DNA of 18,146 bases from Anaerocolumna jejuensis DSM 15929 (GCF_900142215.1 NZ_FRAC01000053.1:1-18146); one strand, 5' to 3'. Positions 6,542 through 14,965 are shown, numbered from the stretch's first letter. Made by a program: numbers and translations. Notes: generated by a model from the letters alone, not told the origin.

Positions 6542-6652
6542 GTCGAAGTTACTCCTATATTCGCAGACTTTAAGAATGAAGGGTATAATTACCGATTGAA
6601 GTCATATGCAGATATGATTTCAAATGCAGAGTACCCGGTAGAACGTATTTAA
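6542..6652 (+). other. Orphan C-terminal coding fragment
   Basis: A 36-codon open stretch, VEVTPIFADFKNEGYNYRLK then SYADMISNAEYPVERI and a stop, is bounded upstream by TAG and has no start or ribosome site. It looks like the remnant of a gene end. I do not recognise it. It adds to the picture of 6220-6700 as a patchwork of debris. Confidence 0.25.
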
Positions 6653-6680
6653 CCGGAAATAAAGGCAAAGAAACCTTTCA

Positions 6681-6720
6681 ATAACTGTAAGTGTTATACG
6701 GATATTTAATTTTGTATAAT
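6681..6720 (+). promoter_or_regulatory. Candidate regulated promoter of the Bce-type operon
   Basis: TATAAT (6715-6720) lies 17 nt after the inverted repeat ATAAC-N7-GTTAT (6681-6697), which sits where a -35 box would be; no consensus -35 is present. That layout suits activation by a response regulator dimer. A second TATAAT (6769-6774), also without a good -35, lies nearer the gene and is an alternative. The true start is not decided by sequence. Confidence 0.35.
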
Positions 6721-6801
6721 AAATGCATATAACAAATTTCAATGTAAAATTTAAGTTTGTTTATATAGTATAATTTAAATTGAGAAAGTGGGGCTAATGC
6801 A

Positions 6802-7578
6802 ATGAATCAGAGGATATTTGAAGTTAAGGAGCTCAAGAAATATTATGGAAAAAAGAACTCCATGACCAAGGCTTTAGATGGCATTAATTTTCAAGTAATT
6901 AAAGGTGAATTTTTAGGTATCATGGGAAGCAGCGGTTCGGGAAAAACGACATTGCTTAACTGTATTGCAACAACTACACAGCCAACATCAGGCAGCATCC
7001 TGTTAAATGATGAGAATATAGAAAAATATAAAGGAAATAAGCTGGCAGAGTATAGGGGAAATAGAATCGGATATTTGTTTCAAAATTTTGAGTTACTTGA
7101 AAATCTGACAGCGAGAGAAAATATAATACTGCCAATTGCTATTCACAATAAATTAGACAGTAATAGAGAAAATCAAGTAAAAGAGTTAGCAAATTATATG
7201 GAAATTGAAGATGTTCTGGATAAATTTCCAAATGAAATGTCAGGGGGACAGAAACAGCGAGTGGCTGCTGTAAGAGCATTGGTCTTAAATCCTGAAATAG
7301 TCCTTGCAGATGAACCAACAGGAGCTTTGGACTCTAAAAATGCAAAATCATTAATGCAGAAACTATCAGATTTAAACGATGAGCAGGAAACTACAATTTT
7401 AATGGTGACTCATGATGCCAATGCCGCCAGTTATCGTAATCGTATTTTATTTATTCAGGATGGTAAAATATTTCATGAAATGAGAAGAAAGTATCCTGAG
7501 GAATTAAGGCAGGATTATTATGAAAGAATACTTCAGGTAATGGCACAATTGGGAGGAGGAAGCGCTAATGTTCTTTGA
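6802..7578 (+). CDS. BceA-type ABC transporter ATP-binding protein
   Basis: This 258-residue ATPase has Walker A GSSGSGKT (42-49), a Q-loop Gln at 94, signature MSGGQ (146-150), Walker B IVLADE (166-171) and switch His204, in a MacB/LolD-like frame typical of BceA. The LFQNFELLENLTARENI segment and the C-terminal extension past 225 fit the peptide-detoxification subfamily. It powers the permease encoded next, with which it overlaps by 11 nt. BceAB transporters release cell-wall-targeting peptides such as bacitracin or lantibiotics from their lipid targets and also act as the sensor for the paired kinase. The peptide recognised here cannot be told from sequence. The ribosome site (GTGGGG) is only moderate. 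Confidence 0.9.
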   Translation: MNQRIFEVKELKKYYGKKNSMTKALDGINFQVIKGEFLGIMGSSGSGKTTLLNCIATTTQPTSGSILLNDENIEKYKGNKLAEYRGNRIGYLFQNFELLENLTARENIILPIAIHNKLDSNRENQVKELANYMEIEDVLDKFPNEMSGGQKQRVAAVRALVLNPEIVLADEPTGALDSKNAKSLMQKLSDLNDEQETTILMVTHDANAASYRNRILFIQDGKIFHEMRRKYPEELRQDYYERILQVMAQLGGGSANVL

Positions 7579-9610
7579 CTTAGTTCGAAAAAACAGTAAA
7601 CGAAATAGAAAAGAAAATGGCCTATTCTTTTCTTCTTTAATAATATCAATTATAGCGTTTTATATAATTTTATCATTGCAAAATCAGGATGTAATAGTAT
7701 TTCTAAAAAAGATCGAAAGTGATGCAATTGATAAATTGTTCTTACTCATACCTGTAATCTATGGATTTTCTCTGTTTATACTTTTTTTTCTTGTATATTT
7801 TGCAGGGAAATATCAATTAGACAGGCGGAGTCATGAATTGGGCATGTACATAATGCTGGGAATGAGACGTAGAAAGCTGTTATTCCTGTTGCTGGTTGAA
7901 GAAGTGTGGAATAGCATATTTTCACTATTAATTGGAATACCCATAGCGGTTTTTCTATCTGAAGTAATCAGCCTGGTAATAGCAAAGATAGTCGGATTGG
8001 GAATTATCGGCCATCGTTTTTCTTTATCATTGACAGCTATAATTGGAACAATCATAGGTTACTTTATCATCCGATTATTTGCATTGATGATTCTCTGTGC
8101 GCAGTTTTCAAAAAAGCAAATAAACATATTGTTGACTGAAACACAGGAAAAAAAGCATAAGAAAACAAATAATAGTATAATTCTAATACAGCTATTATCA
8201 GGAATAGTTCTTCTGGTAATTGCATATAGCAATGCAATCAAAGGAAATGCATGGGAGAATACCCTTTTCATGGGTACTACTGTTATTATTGGACTTTGTG
8301 GGATGTTTCTTTTATTTCATGGAATTGGGATTTTGTTTCAAATTGTTTTAACTCAACATAAAAATAAGAATGGCTTAAGGATTTTTACATTTCGACAGCT
8401 GCAGGAATCGGTTTTTCACAAACCCAATATGTTAGCTATCTCATCCTTGCTGATTATGATGGCATTATGCCTGTTTTCTTATGGGGTAGCTGTTGGGAGA
8501 GTATTTAATTACTCTGAACGGCATGTACTTGATTATACTTTTGAAGGAAATGGGCAGACAATAAAGTCAGAGCTCCAAAAAAAAGAACTGGATAAGTATA
8601 TTGATAAGTTGTTTGAAATGAAAATTGGACTTTTAAATGAAGAATTTAGCTTTTCGGCACAAAGCTTAATGAATGCCGTGAAAGAGTACAAAGCTGCAGA
8701 GGATAAAGATATTCTATTAAATAATCTTCAGTATTTTGATCATCCATATTTAATTTCATTATCCAGCTATAATCAGTTATTAAAAATAGCTGGTAAATCA
8801 GAAATAGAGTTAAATAAAAATCAAGCTGCACTCTATAACGATTCAGAATTCTCATATGGAAATACAGCCAATATTTTAAGAGGTGTTCTTGAAGAAAGGC
8901 CGTATATTGAGATAAACAATGAACAATATGAGCTTATAGATGGACTTTATCAAGACAGTATAGTTACGGACAGAAGTATTACAATTAGTTATGGACTTAT
9001 TGTTCCGGATGACTTATATGCCAGTTTGGTATCAGACAAGGCTGGTAGTTCTTACTGGAATGCAGCATTAAAGAAAGCTTATTTGAAAAATAATGGTTTA
9101 ATGCAAGCTATTTTAAAGGTAAATACTATTTTGGATACAACTGGCCTGGAATATGAGAGCTACTTGCAGAATATGGGCAGAAGCTTGTTTTATACGGTAG
9201 CAGCCAGTTATACGACTATCTATCTGGCAATTATTTTTCTCATAGTATCGAATACTGTAATGGGAGTTCAGTTTTTAATGCAGCAGCAAAAAGCAAAAAA
9301 ACGGTATCAGACCTTAATTAGTCTTGGTGCAGATTATCAAAAATTATGTATGAGTGCAAGGCAGCAAATTACCTGGTACTTTTCGATTCCAATTATTGCC
9401 GCATCGGTCAGTGCACTCTTTGGCACCAGATCATTATTTACAGGTGTTGCTACAACATCTATGCGTAGTGAAGTAAATTTGTTAATGATAATATCATGTG
9501 CTATGATTTTGTTTTTGGGTGTGGTAGAATTTTGTTATATGATATCGGTAAAAAGAATTAGTGATAATAACATAAAGACAATAATTGAAATCAAAAGAGA
9601 GGACAGTTAG
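7568..9610 (+). CDS. BceB-type ABC transporter permease (FtsX-like)
   Basis: This 680-residue membrane protein has the BceB plan: an N-terminal cytosolic segment, about ten transmembrane helices, FtsX-like blocks near 60-180 (DRRSHELGMYIMLGMRRRKL is the coupling region) and near 550-660, and a large extracellular domain, about residues 315-535, between the seventh and eighth helices. In characterised relatives that domain helps bind the peptide or its lipid complex and determines specificity. ATG 7568 is preceded by GGGAGGAGG and overlaps the ATPase gene. The gene ends where the response regulator's ribosome site begins (TAGGAGG contains its stop). It is expected to form a complex with the ATPase and the sensor kinase. 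Confidence 0.9.
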   Translation: MFFDLVRKNSKRNRKENGLFFSSLIISIIAFYIILSLQNQDVIVFLKKIESDAIDKLFLLIPVIYGFSLFILFFLVYFAGKYQLDRRSHELGMYIMLGMRRRKLLFLLLVEEVWNSIFSLLIGIPIAVFLSEVISLVIAKIVGLGIIGHRFSLSLTAIIGTIIGYFIIRLFALMILCAQFSKKQINILLTETQEKKHKKTNNSIILIQLLSGIVLLVIAYSNAIKGNAWENTLFMGTTVIIGLCGMFLLFHGIGILFQIVLTQHKNKNGLRIFTFRQLQESVFHKPNMLAISSLLIMMALCLFSYGVAVGRVFNYSERHVLDYTFEGNGQTIKSELQKKELDKYIDKLFEMKIGLLNEEFSFSAQSLMNAVKEYKAAEDKDILLNNLQYFDHPYLISLSSYNQLLKIAGKSEIELNKNQAALYNDSEFSYGNTANILRGVLEERPYIEINNEQYELIDGLYQDSIVTDRSITISYGLIVPDDLYASLVSDKAGSSYWNAALKKAYLKNNGLMQAILKVNTILDTTGLEYESYLQNMGRSLFYTVAASYTTIYLAIIFLIVSNTVMGVQFLMQQQKAKKRYQTLISLGADYQKLCMSARQQITWYFSIPIIAASVSALFGTRSLFTGVATTSMRSEVNLLMIISCAMILFLGVVEFCYMISVKRISDNNIKTIIEIKREDS

Positions 9611-9620
9611 GAGGTTTGGT

Positions 9621-10307
9621 GTGATTAAAATTGTGATTGTAGAGGATGACTGTTATATGCGTGATGAAATTGTTGCAATATTAGAAAAGGAGCAGTATCA
9701 AGTATCATGTGTTGTCGACTTCGTTCATGCAGCAGAAGAGGTTCTCAGGCAATCACCGGATTTAGTGTTATTAGATTTGAATTTGCCAGAAGTATCCGGA
9801 TTTGAAATATGTAAAGGAATCAGACAAAAAAGCACAGTTCCTATACTTGTGTTAACAGGGAGGAATCAATTAAAAGATGAGCTGCATGCCTTGGGATTAG
9901 GGGCTGATGAGTATTTGAATAAGCCGTGTCATAAGGAACGATTATTAATTAGAATTACCAATTTACTTAAGCGTTCAGAAGATAGGAGACATTTCATTGA
10001 AGTAAAAGGATTACGTTTGGATGTTCAGACGTACACGCTTTATAGCAAGGATAATTCTTTGGTTTTACCAGAAAATCAAGGAAAAATAATGGGGCAGCTA
10101 TTATCCCATTATGGAGAAATTGTTACAAGTAAAATGCTGATTGAAGCATTATGGGGAACAACAGAGTACATTGATGAGAATGCTCTTCAGGTGAATATGA
10201 CAAGACTGCGTAAAACAATAAGTCAATTAGAAATTGCCTTTAAAATTACAACAATTCGAGGTGAGGGGTATCAATTTGAAGCAATAGAGGAAATGAGATA
10301 TGTTTAA
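9621..10307 (+). CDS. OmpR-family response regulator (BceR type)
   Basis: This 228-residue regulator has a receiver domain with acidic pair Asp9-Asp10, phosphoacceptor Asp52 in LVLLDLNLPEVSG, Thr79 and Lys101, followed by a winged-helix DNA-binding domain from about 132, with ENALQVNMTRLRK as recognition-helix region and a wing GEGYQF. GTG 9621 is the start: TAGGAGG (9608-9614) lies 6 nt before it, and the homology begins at IKIVIVEDD. An upstream in-frame extension to 9585 overlaps the permease and has no support. In BceRS-type systems the phosphorylated regulator activates the transporter operon itself, and a candidate site lies at 6681-6697. It overlaps the kinase gene by 8 nt. Confidence 0.9.
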   Translation: MIKIVIVEDDCYMRDEIVAILEKEQYQVSCVVDFVHAAEEVLRQSPDLVLLDLNLPEVSGFEICKGIRQKSTVPILVLTGRNQLKDELHALGLGADEYLNKPCHKERLLIRITNLLKRSEDRRHFIEVKGLRLDVQTYTLYSKDNSLVLPENQGKIMGQLLSHYGEIVTSKMLIEALWGTTEYIDENALQVNMTRLRKTISQLEIAFKITTIRGEGYQFEAIEEMRYV

Positions 10308-11364
10308 AACATTGATACACATGTTTGAAAAATATGGTATATGGATATGTTCGATTATTTTGCTGAATATCCTATTTGGGACAATGCTATGGTTGTTAGA
10401 TGAAAAAAATTTTAAATATATTTTTTCGGCAATGCTTTTAGGGTCCTTCCTTCTATATTGCGTAATTGGGTTTATAGTATTTAGAACAGATCAAAGAAGG
10501 AGAAAAGTTTTAATCGAATTTTTAGAGGAGCCTTCTTTGTTTCAACAGGAAAGAGTACTAAAATTATTTACAGGATTTGACCAGGAGTTCATAAACGAAA
10601 TGGGTAGAGTGCTGCGTGAAAAAAATGAAAGTATTTTAAAACAAGAAGAAAATAGGAAGGAATATGAGGAATACATTGAATCATGGGCACATGAGATAAA
10701 GACACCATTAGCACTTATGACATTTGTAATGGACAATCGAAGAGATGAAATTTCTGCTGCTGCTTACAATCGGTTAGAGTATTCAAGAACAAAAATGCAA
10801 GAAGATATAGAAAGAATGTTGTATTATGCAAGGTTAAAATCAGCGCGGAGTGATTATTTTTTTACGGAGCTGTCATTGAAAGATGTATGTTATGAGGTGA
10901 TAGACGAATACAAGGTTTTATTGCAGGAGAAAAATATAAATGTGATTACTGATTATGAAAATTTGAAGGTCTTTTCTGATAGAAAAGGAGTACAATTTTT
11001 AATTACTCAAGTAATCAGTAATGCAATTAAATATCAGAAAGAAGAAGTTGGTTCATTTATTCAGCTATCTATCAAACTTGATAAAGCTAATAATCAAACC
11101 AAGCTTTTAATACGAGATAATGGAATAGGAGTAAAAGCATATGACTTACCATTTATTTTTGAAAAAGGTTTTACAGGTGAGATAGGTGAACAAAAAAAGA
11201 ATTCTACGGGCATGGGATTGTATCTGGCGAAGCAAATAGCAGATCATTTAATGGTTACAATAAGTGTAACTGAAGATTATAATGAGGGTTTTGAAATAGT
11301 TTTTTTGTTTCCAGATTCAGTTAAAATAATGGGGGAGAGCAAACATGAGTTTCCTGAATTTTGA
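10300..11364 (+). CDS. BceS-type intramembrane-sensing histidine kinase
   Basis: This 354-residue kinase starts with two transmembrane helices (about 13-33 and 40-61) joined by only a few residues, the hallmark of intramembrane-sensing kinases that lack a ligand-binding domain and read the state of a BceAB transporter. The DHp helix holds His131 in SWAHEIKTPLAL. The ATPase domain has N box SNAIKYQ (Asn241), G1 DNGIG (273-277), F box FIFEKGFTG (285-293) and G2 GMGLYLA (304-310). All catalytic residues are present. Its start overlaps the response regulator by 8 nt, and its last 20 nt contain the ribosome site and start of the next gene, so all five genes from 6802 on appear to be one operon. 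Confidence 0.9.
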   Translation: MFKTLIHMFEKYGIWICSIILLNILFGTMLWLLDEKNFKYIFSAMLLGSFLLYCVIGFIVFRTDQRRRKVLIEFLEEPSLFQQERVLKLFTGFDQEFINEMGRVLREKNESILKQEENRKEYEEYIESWAHEIKTPLALMTFVMDNRRDEISAAAYNRLEYSRTKMQEDIERMLYYARLKSARSDYFFTELSLKDVCYEVIDEYKVLLQEKNINVITDYENLKVFSDRKGVQFLITQVISNAIKYQKEEVGSFIQLSIKLDKANNQTKLLIRDNGIGVKAYDLPFIFEKGFTGEIGEQKKNSTGMGLYLAKQIADHLMVTISVTEDYNEGFEIVFLFPDSVKIMGESKHEFPEF

Positions 11365-12205
11365 GATTAAGAAAATTTGTGCAGGCTGGTTTGATGCAGA
11401 GTTCATCTCAAATAATAAAAGGGTGGAGATTTCTGCGTCTGATGCATGGGGAAACGATTCACCCAAATATTTTCTCCAAATGATTTCGGACATTTTAGAT
11501 AATAAGGTTAATACAAGCTATGTGGTATTTGATGAAGAACCAGGGACATATATGGTATGTATAGAGAAAAATGATTCTGACTATAGTATATCAATCTTGT
11601 ATTCAGAATTTGATGATGATCTGTGGACAGAAGCTGGACTTCGTGGAGTATTGTCGAAAGATAAAATTAAGGAAATAATGCCAATTGACAAAGAAATTTT
11701 TGTGGAAAGCGGATTTTCATTTTTGGCATTTGCAAGGACTGTAGTTAGGAGCTTTGAAGAATATTCCATGAATCAGTATAAGGAAACATACGAAGAAAAT
11801 TGGATGGATTTTCCCAGTACTGAGTTTCAATATCTGAGTGAACAGGTAAAGAAGCTGTTGAGTGGGTTTGATATGACGTTCGAAGAGGCATTCAGTAATT
11901 TATGTGAAAAATATGGAGAAAACTTTAATTGGTCGTTAATAGGATTTTCCAATCAGTATTTTGTGGAAGAGGCTAAAAAAGAAATCAAGCCTGGACATCT
12001 ATTATATGGGAAAACCATGAATTCTGTGGCAAAGAGTGAATCAAACGATGATGTGATGTTTGTTATGGAAAATGAAAGGTATGTAATTATTCATTTGACA
12101 TACTGCAAAGATGGGGAGGTAAGATATCCGACATTTTTAGAGTTTGAAAATCTAATAGAGGTTATGAGTTTTATTGAAAAAGAGTATGTAGAAAATTATT
12201 TATAG
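11345..12205 (+). CDS. Unrecognised protein co-transcribed with the Bce-type module
   Basis: This 286-residue soluble protein begins inside the kinase gene (20-nt overlap) behind a strong GGGGGAG at 11331-11337. It is acidic and has no signal or membrane segment. Two parts can be seen: about 1-145, with AGWFDAEF, ASDAWGNDSPKYFL and FDEEPGTYMV, and about 165-286, with NFNWSLIGFSNQYFVEEAKK and a final YPTFLEFENL-FIEKEY segment. The composition recalls small soluble proteins from immunity or accessory gene clusters, but I cannot name a family. Overlap with the kinase means it is translated with the detoxification system. A role in resistance is not shown and it may simply have landed in the operon. 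Confidence 0.7.
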   Translation: MSFLNFEIKKICAGWFDAEFISNNKRVEISASDAWGNDSPKYFLQMISDILDNKVNTSYVVFDEEPGTYMVCIEKNDSDYSISILYSEFDDDLWTEAGLRGVLSKDKIKEIMPIDKEIFVESGFSFLAFARTVVRSFEEYSMNQYKETYEENWMDFPSTEFQYLSEQVKKLLSGFDMTFEEAFSNLCEKYGENFNWSLIGFSNQYFVEEAKKEIKPGHLLYGKTMNSVAKSESNDDVMFVMENERYVIIHLTYCKDGEVRYPTFLEFENLIEVMSFIEKEYVENYL

Positions 12206-12279
12206 CAAAATAATACATACTGGCAGATAATGTTTGTATCTTACAGAGGGAGCTTTCGTTTAGAAAAAGGAGAGCAGAA

Positions 12280-12714
12280 ATGAATTATAAAGTGATAACA
12301 GAAGATAGTAACATTTCATTGCATGACCATTTAGTGTCTGAAATACAAGTTGGAAGAGATATTGCTCTATTATTTGAAGACGGCTTTGATGTTACAGTGA
12401 ATAATATCTATAATAATACAGGAAGACATAAACTTACAGGCAAATCGGCTGTTATACTGTATGAAGCTACATATATTGAAGGATCAAAGTTTTTATCAGA
12501 CAATAATGAGAAAAAAATAGAAGTATCATCTTTCAGCAAGCTTGACTTAGAGGTTTTGGATTTCTCTTATGATAGTAATACTGATATTGTTGAAGTTTAT
12601 GGAGAAGCTTGGGATGAATCTGTTTTTTGTAAACTGAAATTCAAGGTAACAAAAGTAACATATTGCTGGAACGAATTTGTAGATGATGCATGGTTTCAAG
12701 ACTGGCCTTCCTAG
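12280..12714 (+). CDS. Unrecognised 144-aa protein
   Basis: ATG 12280 follows AAAGGAGAG closely, 74 nt after the preceding gene, with no terminator between, so it is probably the last gene of the operon. The protein is soluble and acidic, with ISLHDHLVSEIQVGRDIALL, FEDGFDVT, NNTGRHKLTGKSAVILYEAT and a C-terminal DAWFQDWPS, and is predicted mostly beta. No catalytic motif is visible and I do not recognise the family. The aromatic acidic C-terminus is similar in style to the upstream 286-aa protein but I see no clear duplication. Confidence 0.65.
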   Translation: MNYKVITEDSNISLHDHLVSEIQVGRDIALLFEDGFDVTVNNIYNNTGRHKLTGKSAVILYEATYIEGSKFLSDNNEKKIEVSSFSKLDLEVLDFSYDSNTDIVEVYGEAWDESVFCKLKFKVTKVTYCWNEFVDDAWFQDWPS

Positions 12715-12875
12715 CAATTATTAGCAATGAGTAATATGTACATAAATGACACAATATTAACGCCAGCTTTCAAGCCGCTTCCAGTGTTTTGATCTATATT
12801 CTTCTTTAAGGTAATATATTATAATCTCTTATGCAAATGTGAGTATAAATGTAATGTATGTAATTAATGGATAAA

Positions 12876-12909
12876 GTCTTGGAATATCAATATTCCAAGA
12901 CCTTTTTTT
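12876..12909 (+). terminator. Rho-independent terminator
   Basis: GTCTTGGAATA (12876-12886) pairs perfectly with TATTCCAAGAC (12891-12901), followed by seven T. It would close the operon beginning at 6802. Apart from this, 12715-13180 holds no gene I can support. Confidence 0.85.
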
Positions 12910-13181
12910 GCTTAAAAATGTTATTATGTTGTGGATTTTTGAGATTAATTAATTCTGTTTTCTAAATAAAAATAGCATCTTTTTTAGGGTTAATACCAGA
13001 ACATCTATGAAATGAAGTATTCAAGCTACTTCTATTACTCTAATTACCTTTATCAGCTGGAACAGGAATTAATCTGCTGAATGTGTAAGCAAATTTCTGA
13101 ATTTAAATTCTTCGCCTTTGGTGCGGAATTAATTTTGAGGAATTAAAACCGCAATTTGAATCAAAAAAATAATTTACAGTA

Positions 13182-13190
13182 TGTTATAAT
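13182..13190 (+). promoter_or_regulatory. Extended -10 promoter of the AraC-type regulator
   Basis: TGTTATAAT is a perfect extended -10 element (TG-N-TATAAT). No good -35 is needed or seen. The start near 13197 gives a leader of about 22 nt containing AAAGGAG before ATG 13219, which excludes the longer upstream frame. Confidence 0.65.
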
Positions 13191-13218
13191 CAAGCTATCT
13201 TTCAAAGGAGCAGCCGAT

Positions 13219-14121
13219 ATGAATTATTCTCAAAGTATACAAAAAACAATTTCATACATTGATGCAAATCTCAGCAATAAGCTCTCTTTGGATGAACTGG
13301 CTGATATAGCGGGATTTTCTAAATATCATTTTCTTAGGATATTTAAACATGAGACCGGCAGCAGGCTGTCTGAGCATATTCAAAACCGCAGAATGGCTCA
13401 GGCTGCAAAATTATTATTATTTACCCAGCAGAATATACTTGATATTGCACTCACATATCGGTTTGAATCCCAGGAAGCTTTTACAAGGGCATTTAAAAAA
13501 GAGTATAACCTTCCGCCGGGCAGATATCGTAAAGCAATGAGTAACTTGATTCATATTAAGGAGGTACCAGATATGGGAAAAAACAATTTAATTCCAGGGT
13601 GGATTATTACTGGAACCGTACCAAGTGAATATAGTGTAGATTTTGACCGGGATATTTTTTATAAAGGAACCAGGTCTGTACGTATAAAAGGTGAGAGTGA
13701 TAATATTGATGATGAGGATTATATGACTGTAATGCAGCAGTTTAAGGCCAGGGATTATATTGGAAAAAGAATTCGTTTTTCTGCATTTATTAAAACCCTG
13801 AATGTGGAGAAATGGTGTGGACTTTGGATGAGGATTAATAGTACTACAGCAAATATAGTTAAATTTGATAATATGCAGAATCGTCCAATTAAAGGAACCA
13901 ATGATTGGAATTACTATTCGGTCGTGTTAGATATACCTGAGAGCGGCAATATTATTAATATTGGTGTTCTTCTAAATGGAACAGGAACAGTCTGGATGGA
14001 TCATGTTAATTTTGAAATTGTTGATAAGAACGTTGAAACAACAGATGTGGATCTGAGCAGTGAATTGCCGGAAAAGCCTGTTAACCTTTCATTAGAAGAA
14101 TCAAATACGGATTTGCAGTAG
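13219..14121 (+). CDS. AraC family regulator with C-terminal beta-sandwich-like domain
   Basis: This 300-residue protein carries its AraC/XylS DNA-binding domain at the N-terminus (about 1-105): first helix-turn-helix LSLDELADIAGFSKYHFLRI, second ILDIALTYRFESQEAFTRAF, then the family's PPGRYR. The C-terminal part (about 120-277) is beta-rich and resembles a carbohydrate-binding-like jelly roll, with SVRIKGES, GLWMRINSTTANIVKFDNMQ, NRPIKGTNDWNYY and LLNGTGTVWMDHVNFE. The same layout occurs in Bacillus and clostridial AraC proteins; it may sense a small molecule. The last 25 residues are probably disordered. ATG 13219 follows AAAGGAG (13204-13210) and an extended -10 promoter. The next gene begins 23 nt later, so the regulator and membrane protein are likely co-expressed. 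Confidence 0.85.
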   Translation: MNYSQSIQKTISYIDANLSNKLSLDELADIAGFSKYHFLRIFKHETGSRLSEHIQNRRMAQAAKLLLFTQQNILDIALTYRFESQEAFTRAFKKEYNLPPGRYRKAMSNLIHIKEVPDMGKNNLIPGWIITGTVPSEYSVDFDRDIFYKGTRSVRIKGESDNIDDEDYMTVMQQFKARDYIGKRIRFSAFIKTLNVEKWCGLWMRINSTTANIVKFDNMQNRPIKGTNDWNYYSVVLDIPESGNIINIGVLLNGTGTVWMDHVNFEIVDKNVETTDVDLSSELPEKPVNLSLEESNTDLQ

Positions 14122-14144
14122 TAAATAAATTCAAAGGTAGGAAA

Positions 14145-14801
14145 ATGACTGGAATGGAAAAGAAAAAATTATCATGGGAATATGGTTATATACTTGGGAT
14201 GACCGCTATAATCTGTATCCTTGCTGCCTTGCTGAACAGAATCACTTTGCCGGTTATTATAATAGTATTTTTGATAGACATTGCCGGTATTATCATACTT
14301 TGGACGAGGCCACTCAGTAAAAAATTATTATATTTGCTTAATGTCCTAAATAGTATAGGTGCCGCATCCTTAGCGTACCTGATTATTACATTAGTAATAA
14401 AATCCATGGATAGCTTTGTTGCTATGATTTCAATAATAGTAGTAATGGATGTGTTCAGTTTCACAAAAAGAGGAAAAAAAACACCGAATGCCAGATTAAT
14501 GAATAATAACAATGCCCTGGCTCGTTTATGCATATGCTTACCTGTAGCAGGGAAACCAGGACTTCAACCAGTCATTGGGGTTGGAGATTTGTATTTTTAC
14601 AGTGCAATAGTACTATTTTCTTTACATATTTTTGGAGTAAATGTATTGGGAAAAATATTTCTGGTGCTTCTTGCAGGCCAATTGGCAAATATCATATTGA
14701 TTTCAATTATAAAAAATAAAGCCTGGTATAAAGGCTTTCCGGCAACATTATTTCCTGGTATATTTTATCTTATTGTTATGCTAATTATGCTAATAAGTTA
14801 A
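14145..14801 (+). CDS. Polytopic membrane protein, candidate GxGD (presenilin/SPP-like) intramembrane aspartyl protease
   Basis: This 218-residue protein has about seven hydrophobic segments. Asp102 lies in a helix end reading IIVVMDVFSFTKRGKK, and a second Asp, 148, is in VIGVGDLYFYSAIVL. A later FPATLFPG (198-205) precedes the last helix. The order membrane Asp, about 45 residues, GxGD, then a Pro-Ala motif before a final helix is that of presenilins, signal peptide peptidases and their archaeal homologues, which cleave membrane-embedded substrates. The match is motif-level: the first motif has MD, not YD, and the third PAT, not PAL. A relative of prepilin peptidase, also GxGD, is the main alternative, but its cytosolic cysteine motifs are absent. 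It follows the AraC-type gene by 23 nt with an AAAGGTAGG site. No terminator is evident downstream. Confidence 0.6.
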   Translation: MTGMEKKKLSWEYGYILGMTAIICILAALLNRITLPVIIIVFLIDIAGIIILWTRPLSKKLLYLLNVLNSIGAASLAYLIITLVIKSMDSFVAMISIIVVMDVFSFTKRGKKTPNARLMNNNNALARLCICLPVAGKPGLQPVIGVGDLYFYSAIVLFSLHIFGVNVLGKIFLVLLAGQLANIILISIIKNKAWYKGFPATLFPGIFYLIVMLIMLIS

Positions 14802-14912
14802 TTTTAATTAAAATATTTGAAGAGTGAATTAATTATGCTTTTAATTTAAGCTAAGTTTTAATCAACATTGAAAATTGATATGCTTTATTAAATAAATAAT
14901 TAATATAAATAG

Positions 14913-14965
14913 ATACTACAATCTGGATATATAAAAATACTACAATTTGGTACATTCTTGTAGTA
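14913..14965. repeat. Three TACTACAA half-sites
   Basis: ATACTACAATCTGG (14913-14926) is repeated as ATACTACAATTTGG (14937-14950), 24 nt apart, and TTGTAGTA (14958-14965) is the inverse complement of TACTACAA. The three copies lie in the roughly 300-nt gap before the acetyltransferase gene, which otherwise holds nothing I recognise. They could be a protein-binding site or chance in AT-rich DNA. Confidence 0.35.

Noticed and set aside
12757..12828. - strand open stretch ending KEEYRSKHWKRLESWR, possibly a transposase tail
   Set aside because: Only 23 codons, bounded by a stop upstream, no start and no recognisable family.
14186..14533. 115-codon - strand ORF opposite the GxGD membrane protein
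   Set aside because: It is the antisense shadow of a hydrophobic + strand gene that has a ribosome site and conserved motifs.
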